In this document: piece after piece, positions 28,056-37,516 of the stretch
How the letters are laid out: each line of letters starts with the position of its first letter
Position numbering within the stretch: the stretch's first letter is position 1
Assembly (NCBI GenBank): GCA_963818645.1
Contig: CAWFTF010000016.1
Location: forward strand, 157,957 to 221,956
DNA: 64,000 bases
Direction: 5' to 3'
Source of the DNA: Gp6-AA40 sp963818645
GTDB taxonomy: Bacteria > Acidobacteriota > Vicinamibacteria > Vicinamibacterales > UBA2999
Program-made: the position numbers and the translations under genes
Notes under the pieces: model-generated
Databases searched by the model: none
What the model was told of the DNA's origin: nothing
What the model saw: only the letters and a program-made list of their open reading frames with translations

Positions 28056-30513
28056 ATTCGGCACGCAGCGCCTGCACAGGATTGAGTGCGGCTGCACGGC
28101 GCGCCGGCAGATAACTGGCCAGCACGGCCGCAGACGCCAGGACGGCCGACACCGCCACATAGGTCACGGCGTCGAGCGGGCTGACGTTGAAGAGCAGCGA
28201 CGCCATCAACCTCGCCAGGCCCGCGGCCACCGCGATTCCGATCGCGATACCAATGCCCGACAGCACGAGGCCGTGACGGACGAACATGCGACGGACGGCC
28301 GCGTGATCGACACCGAGCGCCATGCGAATTCCGATCTCGCGCGTTCGCTGAGAGACGGAATACGAGATCACGCCGTAGATGCCGATGAGGCCCAGCAGCA
28401 GCGCCATGACGCCCGCGATGGCGAGCATCACCAGCGCAAATGTCGTGCGCGCCATCGATCGTTCGTAGACATCCTGCAGCGTGCGCACGAGCGCAAGCGG
28501 GAGACTCGCATTGACCGACCAGACGGCTTCGCGGATCTGCGTGAGGAACGCCTCGGTGTTCGTGCGATGACTGCGCACGACATACGTCAGCCCTCTCGAC
28601 ACGAATCGCTCGTTGCCCCAGAACTTCGGCATCATGATTGGCCAGTAGACGATGGTGGGTGCCGGCTCCTGGACGCCGTTGTCGTGCACGTCGCCGACCA
28701 CGCCGACGATCTCGCGCCAGTCGTCGATGTTGCCCGCGCGAATGCGCTTGCCCAGTGCCGCTTGCGCACCTCCCCACAGCTCGCGCGCCATGTTCTCCGA
28801 GATCATCGTCACCCGACGGTCGTCGAACACGTCGGTCCAGCTGATGTCTCGTCCGACGATCAGCGGAGTGCCGACCGTTCGAAAGTAGCCGGGCGAGACG
28901 AACTTGAACCGGCGAATCGGCGGAATCTCCGTTGCGGAGTAAACCTTGTCCTCGGCTGAGACCGGATCGTTGCTGTCGAACCTCTCGAGCGGCGCCGAAC
29001 TGACCAGCGCGGCAGACTCGACACCCGGCAGTGCCGCGACCTTGTCGAGGATGTCGTTGTAGATGCGAGCCACGCGCACGGCATCGGCTTCGACCGGGTC
29101 CGGTATCGACACTCTCAGCATCTGCACCTCGCCGGGGCGCACGAAGCCGGGCTGCACGTTTCGCAATATCTGAAACGTCCGAATCATGAGACCGGAAGCC
29201 ACGAGCAACACGAGCGCGAGAGCAACCTGTACGACGACGAGCAAATTACGCGCGCGATGCCGCTCGCGGCTGTGGCTGGAGGTTCGGGTCGCGCTGCGAA
29301 GCGCACCGATGATGCGCGGTCCGCTGTACTTCAGGACTGGAATGACGCCAAACAGAAGCCCTGACAACAGTGACGCGACCAGGGTGAACCCAAGGACTGT
29401 GGGATCGATCGTGATCTCCCGGAGGCGAGGCAGCGTCTCCGGGCCGATGGCGACGAGCAGTTTCAGAGCGCCATACGCGACGGCGAGCCCCAGCACACCA
29501 CCAGCGAGTCCGAGCACGAGGCTTTCAAGCAGCAACTCCCGGGCAATTTGCCACCAGCCGGCGCCGAGCGCGGCTCGCGTCGCGAGCTCCTGCTGACGCC
29601 CCTCCACTCGCACGAGCAGAAGATTGGCGACGTTCGCGCACGCGATCAATAGGACAACTCCGATCGTCCCCATGAGGACCCAGAGTGTGTCCGTCATGTC
29701 GCCGACGACATCCTGCTTCAGTGGTGTGAGCGCGGGTGCGATGCGCGCGCTCTCGAATAATTTCTTGTCGAGTCCCGGTGGGGCTGGCCATGCATTCAGC
29801 CAGGCCGGCAGCATGCGACCGACGTCTACATTGGCCTGCTGCAACGTCGCGCCTGGTTTGAGCCGGGCCACACCCTGGTAGCTGAAGTTGCCGAGGAACA
29901 CGCGATTGCGATCGAATCGCTGCGGAAGGATAACGTCGGCCTCTCCGTCCAGGAATTGAAAACCGTCCGGCATGACTCCGATCACCGCATACGGTTTCGC
30001 GTCGATGGTCAACGTCCGACCGAGCGCTGAGCGGTCACCTCCGAATCGACGCTGCCAGTATCCCGGCATGAGGATGACGGTGTCGGGAGTGCCGGGCGTG
30101 TCGTCCGCTTGCGAGAACCAGCGGCCAAACGCCGGCGGAACGTTGAGCGCTTGCAGCGTGCCGTACGTGACCCGAACGCTTCGCACCTGTTCAGGCTCAG
30201 CCACTCCGGTGATCGTCACGCCCCCACGTTGCCAGACACCCATCTCGCTGAACGTCTGACTGTTTTCACGGTAGGTGAAATACATCGTCGGCGACACGTT
30301 CAGCTTTGGCAGGTTGATGACGCCCGGCGCCGAGTGCCACACGCCGACGAGTTCATCGGCATTGGGATAGGGCAACGGCTTGATCAGCACGCCATTCACG
30401 ACGCTGAACACGGCGGTGTTGGCGCCAATGCCAATGGCGAGGGTGATGAGCGCGATGGCCGTGAACCCGGGGGCGCGCGTAAAACGCCGGATGACCGGAG
30501 GAATCGGTGGCAT
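28054..30513 (-). CDS. Orphan MacB/FtsX-type permease (acidobacterial duplicated orphan permease)
   Basis: An 819-residue ABC-type permease lacking any ATPase gene nearby. Layout: N-terminal membrane segment (FTAIALITLAIGIGANTAVF), a periplasmic MacB core domain, FtsX block one around 280-400 (LLIACANVANLLLVRVEGR), a second MacB core, and a second FtsX block at the C-terminus ending RRAAALNPVQALRAE. Two fused halves and no ATPase match the ADOP type typical of Acidobacteria. The role of ADOPs is unknown; efflux or transport of cell-envelope molecules is assumed by analogy with MacB. The segment 30514-30575 is empty. Confidence 0.92.
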   Translation of the reverse strand: MPPIPPVIRRFTRAPGFTAIALITLAIGIGANTAVFSVVNGVLIKPLPYPNADELVGVWHSAPGVINLPKLNVSPTMYFTYRENSQTFSEMGVWQRGGVTITGVAEPEQVRSVRVTYGTLQALNVPPAFGRWFSQADDTPGTPDTVILMPGYWQRRFGGDRSALGRTLTIDAKPYAVIGVMPDGFQFLDGEADVILPQRFDRNRVFLGNFSYQGVARLKPGATLQQANVDVGRMLPAWLNAWPAPPGLDKKLFESARIAPALTPLKQDVVGDMTDTLWVLMGTIGVVLLIACANVANLLLVRVEGRQQELATRAALGAGWWQIARELLLESLVLGLAGGVLGLAVAYGALKLLVAIGPETLPRLREITIDPTVLGFTLVASLLSGLLFGVIPVLKYSGPRIIGALRSATRTSSHSRERHRARNLLVVVQVALALVLLVASGLMIRTFQILRNVQPGFVRPGEVQMLRVSIPDPVEADAVRVARIYNDILDKVAALPGVESAALVSSAPLERFDSNDPVSAEDKVYSATEIPPIRRFKFVSPGYFRTVGTPLIVGRDISWTDVFDDRRVTMISENMARELWGGAQAALGKRIRAGNIDDWREIVGVVGDVHDNGVQEPAPTIVYWPIMMPKFWGNERFVSRGLTYVVRSHRTNTEAFLTQIREAVWSVNASLPLALVRTLQDVYERSMARTTFALVMLAIAGVMALLLGLIGIYGVISYSVSQRTREIGIRMALGVDHAAVRRMFVRHGLVLSGIGIAIGIAVAAGLARLMASLLFNVSPLDAVTYVAVSAVLASAAVLASYLPARRAAALNPVQALRAE

Positions 30514-30575
30514 ACGTGGTCTAACTACGACAACGCACGGGCAAGGTTCCGGTTAACAACGGAGTTGAGACGCGC

Positions 30576-31352
30576 TTAGAAAGAAATCCTGGTGAAGAGC
30601 TCCAGCATCTGCGATTCAGACGGCGGATTCAGGATGTAGGTTGTCGCGAATTCCTCGGCTTGAGGGTAGGCAGTGTCGCGAACGCGTGCGGCTGCCTCGC
30701 CGAGGTCGTAGCAGGTATTCCGCAGCTGCACGTCAGGTCCAAGGAGAAGCCAGTCGGCACCCGTCCGGCCAAACGGCATCCCGACGCTTCCTGCGTTCAC
30801 GACGCGGGTTGCGCCGATCGTGCGGTCGAACTGCATATGCGTGTGCCCGCAGACGACGATGTCCACGCCGAGCCCGTCGAAGACTGGCAACAAGACGTCT
30901 TCGGGCGTGAGACGAGTGAAGGCATCTGTCTCGCTATACGGAGTGGCATGGCAGAGCAGTACGTTCCCTAGACCGGGAATCGCGAGACGCAGCGTCATCG
31001 GCCATCCAGCCATGGCGCGGGCATGATCGGGCAGCACCTGCCGTGCGCTCCACCGTACGACTTCCTTCAGGGGTTCAGGTAGCGGAGTCCCTGCGGTCGT
31101 TCCCCAGTAGGTCACGGCGTCCGGATTCGACGCGTTGATCTGCGCCAGCATGCCCAGCTCACCGTTGCCGTAGATGAACTGCGTCGGGATATCGAGGCCC
31201 AGGATACGCGTGAACGTTTCGCGCATCATCGGACCGGGCACGATGTCGCCTCCAAACACGATGAGATCAACACCGGCTGCGCGAACATCTCCCAGCACGG
31301 CATCGAGGGCCGGCAGATTCGCGTGAATGTCGCAGAGGGCCGCCACTCGCAT
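30576..31352 (-). CDS. Metallophosphoesterase of the calcineurin-like fold
   Basis: A 258-residue cytoplasmic phosphoesterase. Metal-binding blocks in order: CDIHANLPAL, FGGDIVPGP, YGNGELG, LLCHATPYSETD and VCGHTHMQFDR, then NAGSVGMPFG. The third block has GNGE where most relatives have GNH/GND, so the general-acid His may be missing. ATG 31352 is used; a GTG four codons upstream is possible. It follows the TPR gene within a few bases and is probably co-transcribed. Substrate unknown. Confidence 0.85.
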   Translation of the reverse strand: MRVAALCDIHANLPALDAVLGDVRAAGVDLIVFGGDIVPGPMMRETFTRILGLDIPTQFIYGNGELGMLAQINASNPDAVTYWGTTAGTPLPEPLKEVVRWSARQVLPDHARAMAGWPMTLRLAIPGLGNVLLCHATPYSETDAFTRLTPEDVLLPVFDGLGVDIVVCGHTHMQFDRTIGATRVVNAGSVGMPFGRTGADWLLLGPDVQLRNTCYDLGEAAARVRDTAYPQAEEFATTYILNPPSESQMLELFTRISF

Positions 31353-31367
31353 GGCCCGTTCCACTGG

Positions 31368-31895
31368 TTATGCGGTCACGGCAAGAATCTCCGCGAGATA
31401 CCGCCGGAGATCGTTGGCCTTCACTTCGGACGGGGCGTGGAGCACGGCAAGTTCTGCGGCTCGTTTCGACTCCGGTTTCCGGCCAAGATCCCACAGCGCG
31501 CGAGCTTCGACCACGCGCAGCAGCCACTGTTGATCGCCCGCGAGACCTACGCCTTGCGCAACGACATGGAGGGCGCGCTGGGGCTCTTTCAACTTCAGAA
31601 ACTGCTCAGCGAGGCTGTATCGAGCGATCAAGACAGCAGGACCTGTTCCGTCCGGCTCCTGACGCAGAGCGTGAGTGAGCGAGAGCTGATACTGCTCGCA
31701 CGCCTCGCGATCGCGTCCGAGCGTCGCAAGGACACTGGCAAACTCGCCGTGATAATCCGGCAGTGCGAAGTGGTCTGGATCTGCGACGTGGAGCGCCGCC
31801 ACGTACTTGAGCAGTGCGTCTTCGAGCCTCCCGGATTGCCAGAGATCGAACCCTTCTTTGGCTAATGCGGCCGCACGTTCCTGGTCGAAGTTCAT
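31368..31895 (-). CDS. Small TPR-like helical repeat protein
   Basis: A 175-residue all-helical protein without a signal. Repeats such as EGFDLWQSGRLEDALLKYVAA and SLAEQFLKLKEPQRALHV have the TPR pattern, about four units in total. Probably an interaction scaffold. It is tightly packed between the aldolase-like gene and the phosphoesterase on the same strand. Confidence 0.7.
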   Translation of the reverse strand: MNFDQERAAALAKEGFDLWQSGRLEDALLKYVAALHVADPDHFALPDYHGEFASVLATLGRDREACEQYQLSLTHALRQEPDGTGPAVLIARYSLAEQFLKLKEPQRALHVVAQGVGLAGDQQWLLRVVEARALWDLGRKPESKRAAELAVLHAPSEVKANDLRRYLAEILAVTA

Positions 31896-31903
31896 GGTGG
31901 GGC

Positions 31904-32698
31904 TCAACGGGCGACCTTGCGCTTCCACAGATCCCATGCGCGCGAGTACTCGTTCGTATCGCTCATGCGCAGCTTCGCTTCGTCGGCCTCGACATACGTG
32001 ATCTTGCCGCCGAGCGCGATCGCCTGCGCTTGCGCCTTCGCGTTGACGTCGAGATAGATGCTGCGACCGACGACATTGGGGATCGATCCGGCGACAACGA
32101 CCGCGCCATGGCCGCGCATCAGCGCAGCGGGTTTCTGGCCGAGACTCTTCGCCAGCGCTTTCCCGAGCGCAGCATCGCGCACGAGCAGATCGGTGACGCC
32201 CGCGGCCGTTCTGATGTCGAACACCGGCACGCCCTCGGCGACAAACGCCGCCATGTGATACATCGCGCGCAGCGGCACGTCGGAATCGGCGAACGGAATC
32301 AGCGACGCGGTGTGGCAGTGCACGACGGCGCGCACGTCCGGCCGTGCCCGGTAGATCTCGCTGTGGATGAAGCGTTCGAGATACGACGTGCGATCGCGCG
32401 CGTCGACAGCGTTGCCATCGAGGTCGTACTCGAGGATGTCGGCCGTGGTGACCAACTCCGGCGCCATCGAGCGTGCGAGCAGGAAGCGCTCTGGCCTCGC
32501 GCTGTGGCGCACGCTGATGTGGCCCATCGCGTCGAGCACGCCTTCCATCGCGAGGATCCGGTTCCCCGCGACCAGGTCCTCGACCAGCCCGTCAGGAGCA
32601 GCGCCGCGCGCCGCGCCACCTTGTGCCAATGCAGATAGCGACCGCGCGAAGACCACGGCGCCAGACGAGCACGCGAACAAGAACGCACGTCGCTGCAT
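31904..32698 (-). CDS. Exported class II aldolase/adducin-like protein
   Basis: A 264-residue protein with a twin-arginine-like leader (MQRRAFLFACSSGAVVFARS). The class II aldolase fold is seen from NRILAMEGVLDAMGHISVR, and the zinc site from VVHCHTASLIPF and MRGHGAVVV (three His). Members cleave or epimerise phosphorylated sugars or act as decarboxylases; export of such a protein is uncommon. Same strand as the PQQ dehydrogenase upstream, separated by a heptad hairpin. Confidence 0.82.
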   Translation of the reverse strand: MQRRAFLFACSSGAVVFARSLSALAQGGAARGAAPDGLVEDLVAGNRILAMEGVLDAMGHISVRHSARPERFLLARSMAPELVTTADILEYDLDGNAVDARDRTSYLERFIHSEIYRARPDVRAVVHCHTASLIPFADSDVPLRAMYHMAAFVAEGVPVFDIRTAAGVTDLLVRDAALGKALAKSLGQKPAALMRGHGAVVVAGSIPNVVGRSIYLDVNAKAQAQAIALGGKITYVEADEAKLRMSDTNEYSRAWDLWKRKVAR

Positions 32699-32715
32699 GA
32701 GCCTGACTCCCTGCT

Positions 32716-32799
32716 AACTCCCAATTTCCAACTACCAACTCCCAATGAACTCAACACCCCAACGTTTGGAAGTTGGGAGTTGGAGTTTTGGGAGTTGAC
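32716..32799. repeat. Inverted heptad hairpin, CTCCCAA/TTGGGAG family
   Basis: Left arm AACTCCC, AATTTCC, AACTACC, AACTCCC, then two longer slip units; right arm TTTGGAA, GTTGGGA, GTTGGAG, an 8-base slip and GTTG. Directly follows the PQQ dehydrogenase stop (TGA, with CGCTTGTCAA between). Confidence 0.9.
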
Positions 32800-32804
32800 A
32801 AGCG

Positions 32805-34517
32805 TCAGGGTAACGCAAACACGTACAAAGCGTTATATCCGCGATTCGGCTTGATCCCGGCCTGATCCATCAGCGCACCCGAGAGGGCGCCGCTGCCGGT
32901 GAGCACGGCAATGTACTGCTTCCCACCCACCGAGTAGGTAATCGTGCTGTTCTGCACGGGACCATCGAGCGTCTGCTCCCACAACATCTTGCCGCTCTGC
33001 GCGTCGAAGGCCCGCAACTTCTGATCGAGGTCGCCCCAGAACACCACGTTTCCTGCCGTCGTCAGCACGGCGCCGTTGCTCGGTGCGCGACCGGTGAAGA
33101 CCGGCTTCATTTCGCCGGTCGACATGTTGATCTTCATCAGCCCCGACCACGTATTCGGATCCGATCCCGGCCGCGGAATGCCACTGCGCTTCTCGCGTGG
33201 ATCTCCGTTCGGTCCTTCCGAGGTCATATCGAGGCAGTTCTCGACATAGGGCACGAAGAGCGAATTGACGCCGGGATGGTACGCCGTCGGCCAGTAGCTG
33301 CGGGTGTTCCAGTAGCAGATCACGCGACGGTCGGATGGGCCGCTGAACAGCTTGCTCTTGTTCAGAGAGACGCGTCCGGTTTTGCCGTCGACGCTCGAGA
33401 TCAGGAAGTCAGGCGTGTCGAATGGAAACGGATTCGCCCAGAGGAACTGACCGTTTCCACGGTCGATCACGAAAATGCCGCCACCCTCCCCCACCATCAC
33501 CGCCACGTCACGCTGCTCGCCGCGCTTGACATCAGGGTTGAACCACTTCACCAGCTTCGGATCGGGATTGAACGTCGTCCGCAGCAGCGTGCGCTCGTTC
33601 GCGTAGTCTTCATCCCAGTCGTCACCGGGAAGGTGCTGGTAGTACCAGCGCAGCTTGCCCGTGTCTGGATCGAGCGCGATCGTCGAGTTGCTGTACAGAT
33701 CGGCCGGTGATTCAGTCGGAATCGCGTTGCTCTTGCCGCCGTGCCGGTTTGCGCGCGTGTTCGGCGTCGGGTTGGCCACGCCCCAATAAACCAGCCGCCT
33801 GACCGGATCGTATCCACCCGGCAACGCCCACGATGATGCGGCACGCGTTTCATCTGGCGCACCTGCCCACGTCTCTCCGCCGGGTTCGTTCGACGCGGCG
33901 GCCGTGTAGAACCGCCAGACCTCTTTGCCGGTCTTCGCGTCGTGCGCGGAGATGTAGCAGTCCTCGCGCTTCGGCGCACACGCACGTCCCGTCAGGACCT
34001 TGCCTTCGACGACGATCACGCCGGCAGTCAACCGTCCGGAGGACTTCGTCTCCCATCGCAGCTCACCGGTGCGCGCATCGAGCGCTTCGATGAAACCGTC
34101 GGCCGTGCTGTTGAACACCATGTCGTCGTAGATCGCGATCGTCTTGGCTCTCGACGAGCCGCTCGGCCGCTTGTGCTCCCAGATCACTTTTCCGTTGGTG
34201 GCGTCGAGCGCCTGCACGGTGTTGCCGGGGAGCAGCATGTACATCACGCCGCGATACACGATCGGGATGCTCTCGTGCGGTCCTGCAGGCAGTTCCTTCT
34301 TGAAGGCCTCGCGAAGCTGCGCGACGTTCTGGGTCGTAATCTGATCGAGCGGACTGAAACGCTGCGCGTCGTACGTCCGGCTGAACATGAGCCAGTCGTT
34401 CGGGCTCGGCTTGAGCAGCATTTCCTCGGTCACGGGTGGAAACGCCGGCTGCTGCGCGCGGACGAGCGAAGCCGCTGCAAACAGAGCGAGGAGAATAGTG
34501 GACACGACGCGTTTCAT
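32805..34517 (-). CDS. Periplasmic PQQ-dependent alcohol dehydrogenase-like quinoprotein
   Basis: A 570-residue eight-bladed propeller quinoprotein with signal peptide (MKRVVSTILLALFAAASLVRAQ). Family features: NDWLMFSRTYDAQRFSPLDQI at the N-terminus, blade motifs such as ALDATNGKVIWEHK and LDPDTGKLRWYYQH, DDWDEDYANE near the active site, and GGKQYIAVLTGSGA at the C-terminus. It has no fused haem c domain, so electrons must leave via a separate cytochrome. It stands in a block of exported oxidoreductases. The alcohol substrate is unknown. Confidence 0.88.
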   Translation of the reverse strand: MKRVVSTILLALFAAASLVRAQQPAFPPVTEEMLLKPSPNDWLMFSRTYDAQRFSPLDQITTQNVAQLREAFKKELPAGPHESIPIVYRGVMYMLLPGNTVQALDATNGKVIWEHKRPSGSSRAKTIAIYDDMVFNSTADGFIEALDARTGELRWETKSSGRLTAGVIVVEGKVLTGRACAPKREDCYISAHDAKTGKEVWRFYTAAASNEPGGETWAGAPDETRAASSWALPGGYDPVRRLVYWGVANPTPNTRANRHGGKSNAIPTESPADLYSNSTIALDPDTGKLRWYYQHLPGDDWDEDYANERTLLRTTFNPDPKLVKWFNPDVKRGEQRDVAVMVGEGGGIFVIDRGNGQFLWANPFPFDTPDFLISSVDGKTGRVSLNKSKLFSGPSDRRVICYWNTRSYWPTAYHPGVNSLFVPYVENCLDMTSEGPNGDPREKRSGIPRPGSDPNTWSGLMKINMSTGEMKPVFTGRAPSNGAVLTTAGNVVFWGDLDQKLRAFDAQSGKMLWEQTLDGPVQNSTITYSVGGKQYIAVLTGSGALSGALMDQAGIKPNRGYNALYVFALP

Positions 34518-34529
34518 GGAATGCTCCAC

Positions 34530-34610
34530 GGTTAGTGGTTGGTGGATGGTGGTTGGTGGTCGGAGTTCATAGTTCGTCGTTCCACTAACCACCCACTAAC
34601 CACCAACCGG
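34530..34610. repeat. Inverted heptad hairpin, GGTTGGT/ACTAACC word
   Basis: Left arm GGTTAGT, GGTTGGT, GGATGGT, GGTTGGT, GGTCGG in exact 7-base register; right arm with ACTAACC, ACCCACT and AACCACC. Positioned just after the FMN enzyme stop and upstream of the PQQ gene start. Confidence 0.9.
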
Positions 34611-34611
34611 C

Positions 34612-35845
34612 TCAGTGCCGCTCGCTGACGTACGCGGCGCCAATGCTTTGAATGCTCGTCACACCGGACTGACGCATGATCAGCTGCAGCTCGCGCCGCA
34701 GAATGTCGAGCACCATCTCGACACCCGGCTGCCCGAACGATGCGAGCCCCCACATGTACGGCCGGCCGACTCCGACAGCAGTCGCTCCGAGTGCGAGCGC
34801 CTTGAAGATGTCCGCCCCACGCCTTACTCCGCCATCAACGAGAATCGGCGCGCGCCCCGCGACACCGGCAGCGACCTCAGGCACACACTGAATCGTCGGC
34901 CGCAGGCTGTTTTCGGCGCGGCCGCCGTGATTCGAGATGTAGACCCCGTCGACACCGTTCTGAATCGCCAACTCCGCATCCTCGCGCGTAACAATGCCCT
35001 TCACGAGCAGCTTCATGCCGATCGTGTCTTTCAGACGCTTCACGTAATCCCAGGTCGGTGAGCCGAGTCTCAGGCTGCGGTGTCGCCGGTGTGGACAGCT
35101 TGTTCAGCATCGGCCGATTGCGCAGGTCGGTCAGCGGCTGCCCGTTCAGATGACAGGCCACACATTGCTGACGGTTGCGTTGGAGCACGCGATTGAACTG
35201 CTCCATGTTCCGGCCACCCAGTAGATCGACGGTGAACACGAGCGCGGGACATCCGGCGGACTCCACGCGCTTGAGCAACTCTTTGGTCTGGCCCCAATCG
35301 TCGCGCTGATATAGCTGGAACCACACTGGCTCGCCGCGCGCGGCGTTGACGTCTTCGACAGATGTCGTCGTCACCGTCGAGAGCACTTGCAGATGCTTCT
35401 TGGCCTTCGCGGCTCGAGCCGTCGCCAACTCCCCTTCCGGGTTGTACGTGCGATGCCCGCCGACGGGGCTCATGTAGATCGGCGTCTCCCACGTCCGGCC
35501 GAACAGTCGAACTGACGTGTCGATCTTGCTGATGTCCACCAGACGCCGGGCGCGAATCTGATAGCGATCGAACCCTTCTCGATTCGCTCTCAGAGTCTCG
35601 CCGCCGTCGCCGCCGGTCGAGAGCCACGCCCAATGCCACGGGGGCAGCTTCGCCCTGGCGACCGGCTCGAAGTCGAGAACGGACAAGGCGTCCGCGGCGG
35701 AGGCAATCAGGTCGCTGTCAGGAGGTGAAGCGGGTGATTGTGCGGATGCGTATGCCGCATCTACCCAGCCATCGGGCAGATGCAGGTGAGGAAGAAGAGA
35801 ACTGGATGCGAGAAGCTGGAGGAGGCGGCGGCGACCGGGACGCAC
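34612..35845 (-). CDS. Exported FMN-dependent 2-hydroxy-acid dehydrogenase with a haem c motif, one frameshift as read
   Basis: LldD/glycolate-oxidase fold enzyme oxidising an L-2-hydroxy acid. FMN-barrel blocks: ETPIYMSPVGGHRTY, PVWFQLYQRDDW, LLVKGIVTREDAELA, ISNHGGR with the catalytic His, and ILVDGGVRRGADIFKAL. An Arg-rich, Tat-like N-terminus (RPGRRRLLQLLAS) suggests export. Unusually CVACH, a haem c attachment motif, lies at about residues 228-232 (35150-35164) in the variable loop 4 region. A frame change near 35078 separates the halves; the length is 3n+1 (about 410 aa when repaired). The start is GTG, five bases after DUF6152. Confidence 0.82.
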
Positions 35846-35850
35846 GCGCG

Positions 35851-36267
35851 CTACTTACCAGCTTCGGGGTCTTTGGGCGCGCCGGTGCCCGAGGAGCCCA
35901 TGAACAAGCGCTTGCCATCAGGCAGGATCAAGTCCGCGCCGTTGGCGCGATTGGCGCCGTTCTTCGCCTGATAGCCCTCGATGGTGATCTCGGTGCCTGG
36001 CAACAGCGAGTTCTTCGTGAACCCTCGGCGAATGAGCGTGTTCGGCGTACCGCCTTCGATCATCCACCGCGTCACGGTGCCATCGGGGTTCTTGACGTCG
36101 AGGTGAATCCAGCTGTGCGGGTTGACCCAATCCATCTTGACGACGGTACCTTTGAGCGTGATCGGCTTGTTCGCGTCGAACTCGGCGGCAAACGAATGGT
36201 GCGCGCGAAGCGACGACACACTGATGGCCACGATTGCGATGGCCAGTAGGACTCGTGATCTGTTCAT
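35851..36267 (-). CDS. DUF6152 secreted protein
   Basis: A 138-residue exported protein with signal peptide and mature start HHSFAAEFDANKPITLKG, the DUF6152 hallmark, followed by WVNPHSWIHLDVKN and GTEITIEGYQAKNG. Beta-rich OB-like fold is expected. It sits between the TIYxDGR-related gene at 36301 and the FMN dehydrogenase, and this pairing recurs at 56-60 kb. No known function. Confidence 0.88.
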   Translation of the reverse strand: MNRSRVLLAIAIVAISVSSLRAHHSFAAEFDANKPITLKGTVVKMDWVNPHSWIHLDVKNPDGTVTRWMIEGGTPNTLIRRGFTKNSLLPGTEITIEGYQAKNGANRANGADLILPDGKRLFMGSSGTGAPKDPEAGK

Positions 36268-36300
36268 GGCTCGTCGGTTCCCTGTCCGTGAGGCTTGCGC

Positions 36301-37362
36301 TCAGCGCTCCTGCTTGTCGTCAGCCGGATCTGCGGCGCCTGGAGCCTTGCCACTGGCGGCCGCCGCCTTCTCGGCATCACGGGCGACCTCGAGGAGATTG
36401 AACATGCTCAGGTTGGCCTCGTGACACGCGTACTCGATCAACTCGCCCTCGGTCGGTCGCATCGGCAGGAGCACCGTCCACGGCTTCTCCCACGTGCTCG
36501 GGTCACTCACGGTCAGTCGAAGCTCCAGCCGGCCTTCACCGAGACGCGTGTAGCGCTCGGTGAGATGCAGACCGGTCGTCGACCCGCGGTAGTTGTTCTT
36601 GCCGTTGAAATTCGTCGTCTCGACGACGAGCGTGTCCCCTTCCCACCGGCCACGCGAGTCCCCGATCCATGCCTGGACGTGCTCGTCCAGCTTCGAGCGG
36701 CCGTCGAGCGGCACGACTCGCGCCTCGTGAATCATCTCGTGCACGATCACCGCGTAGCCTGGTGCCTGCACGATCTGGATGTTGTTGTTGTACAGCGTGG
36801 GCAGACTGGCGCTCGGCAGCCCGTAGGTGATGCAGCGCTCCTGATTACCGCGGTCGAGCCACGACGCGTTCACAGCATTATTGCGGTTGGGCGCACGCGC
36901 CTGGCGAGCCTTGCCTTCGGCAGTCAGCGCGGGAATGCGGCCGTCGGGCGGGTCGACGATCAGCGACGTGCGGTAGCCATCGGAGATGAAGCGCCCCGGA
37001 TCCGTCCAGTACTGCGCGTGTGTGAGACCCGGTCGAATCTCTTCCGGCGGACCGTCCATTCGACGGCCGGCGCGAGTCTCGAGGGTCTTCTTCTCTTCCT
37101 CGGTATAGAACTCGCGTGTGCCGAACTCGCGCGCACGTTCGAGCGGCGTGATCGTCCGGTAGTCCCACGTGCCCTGCAGATCGGGATCACCCCACGGCGT
37201 GCGCGGCGTCTTCGGGGCGGGAGCGTCCTTCGGCGCCGCGGCGCTGGTCGGCGCAGTTGCGGCCTTGGGAGCCGCTGCTGGAGCCTGCGCGCGAGTCGTT
37301 GCGACAAACCCGAGTGTGACAGCGAGGGTTGTGGCAACGAGGCCAGAAACCCGGATCCTCAT
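36301..37362 (-). CDS. Secreted protein of the DUF6152-associated family
   Basis: A 353-residue protein with signal peptide (LVATTLAVTLGFVATTRA) and a Pro/Ala-rich stretch, then TPWGDPDLQGTWDYRTITPLE (the 'LQGTW' entry found in many acidobacterial secreted proteins), CITYGLPSASLP, DSRGRWEGDTLVVETTNFNG and SDPSTWEKPWTV. Shares the GDTLVVET and xDPxxxxxPW patterns with the genes at 56469-60328. ATG 37362 is chosen at the signal peptide; the frame further upstream is heptad repeat. Function unknown. Confidence 0.75.
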   Translation of the reverse strand: MRIRVSGLVATTLAVTLGFVATTRAQAPAAAPKAATAPTSAAAPKDAPAPKTPRTPWGDPDLQGTWDYRTITPLERAREFGTREFYTEEEKKTLETRAGRRMDGPPEEIRPGLTHAQYWTDPGRFISDGYRTSLIVDPPDGRIPALTAEGKARQARAPNRNNAVNASWLDRGNQERCITYGLPSASLPTLYNNNIQIVQAPGYAVIVHEMIHEARVVPLDGRSKLDEHVQAWIGDSRGRWEGDTLVVETTNFNGKNNYRGSTTGLHLTERYTRLGEGRLELRLTVSDPSTWEKPWTVLLPMRPTEGELIEYACHEANLSMFNLLEVARDAEKAAAASGKAPGAADPADDKQER

Positions 37363-37414
37363 GAGTGCGCTCCTTTGGTCTCCGCAAATCCTACAACTAC
37401 GGGGCAGTACTTTA

Positions 37415-37513
37415 AACTCCCAACGCCCAAGCTCCAACTCCCAAGCTCCAACTACCAACTCCCAAAACGGGTTACGCCGCGCTTGGGAATTGGGAGTTGG
37501 AAATTGGGAGTTC
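37415..37513. repeat. Inverted heptad hairpin, CTCCCAA/TTGGGAG family, longest left arm
   Basis: Left arm of seven units (AACTCCC, AACGCCC, AAGCTCC, AACTCCC, AAGCTCC, AACTACC, AACTCCC) in strict register; right arm of four units (TTGGGAA, TTGGGAG, TTGGAAA, TTGGGAG). It begins three bases after the serine hydrolase stop. Confidence 0.95.
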
Positions 37514-37516
37514 ACA

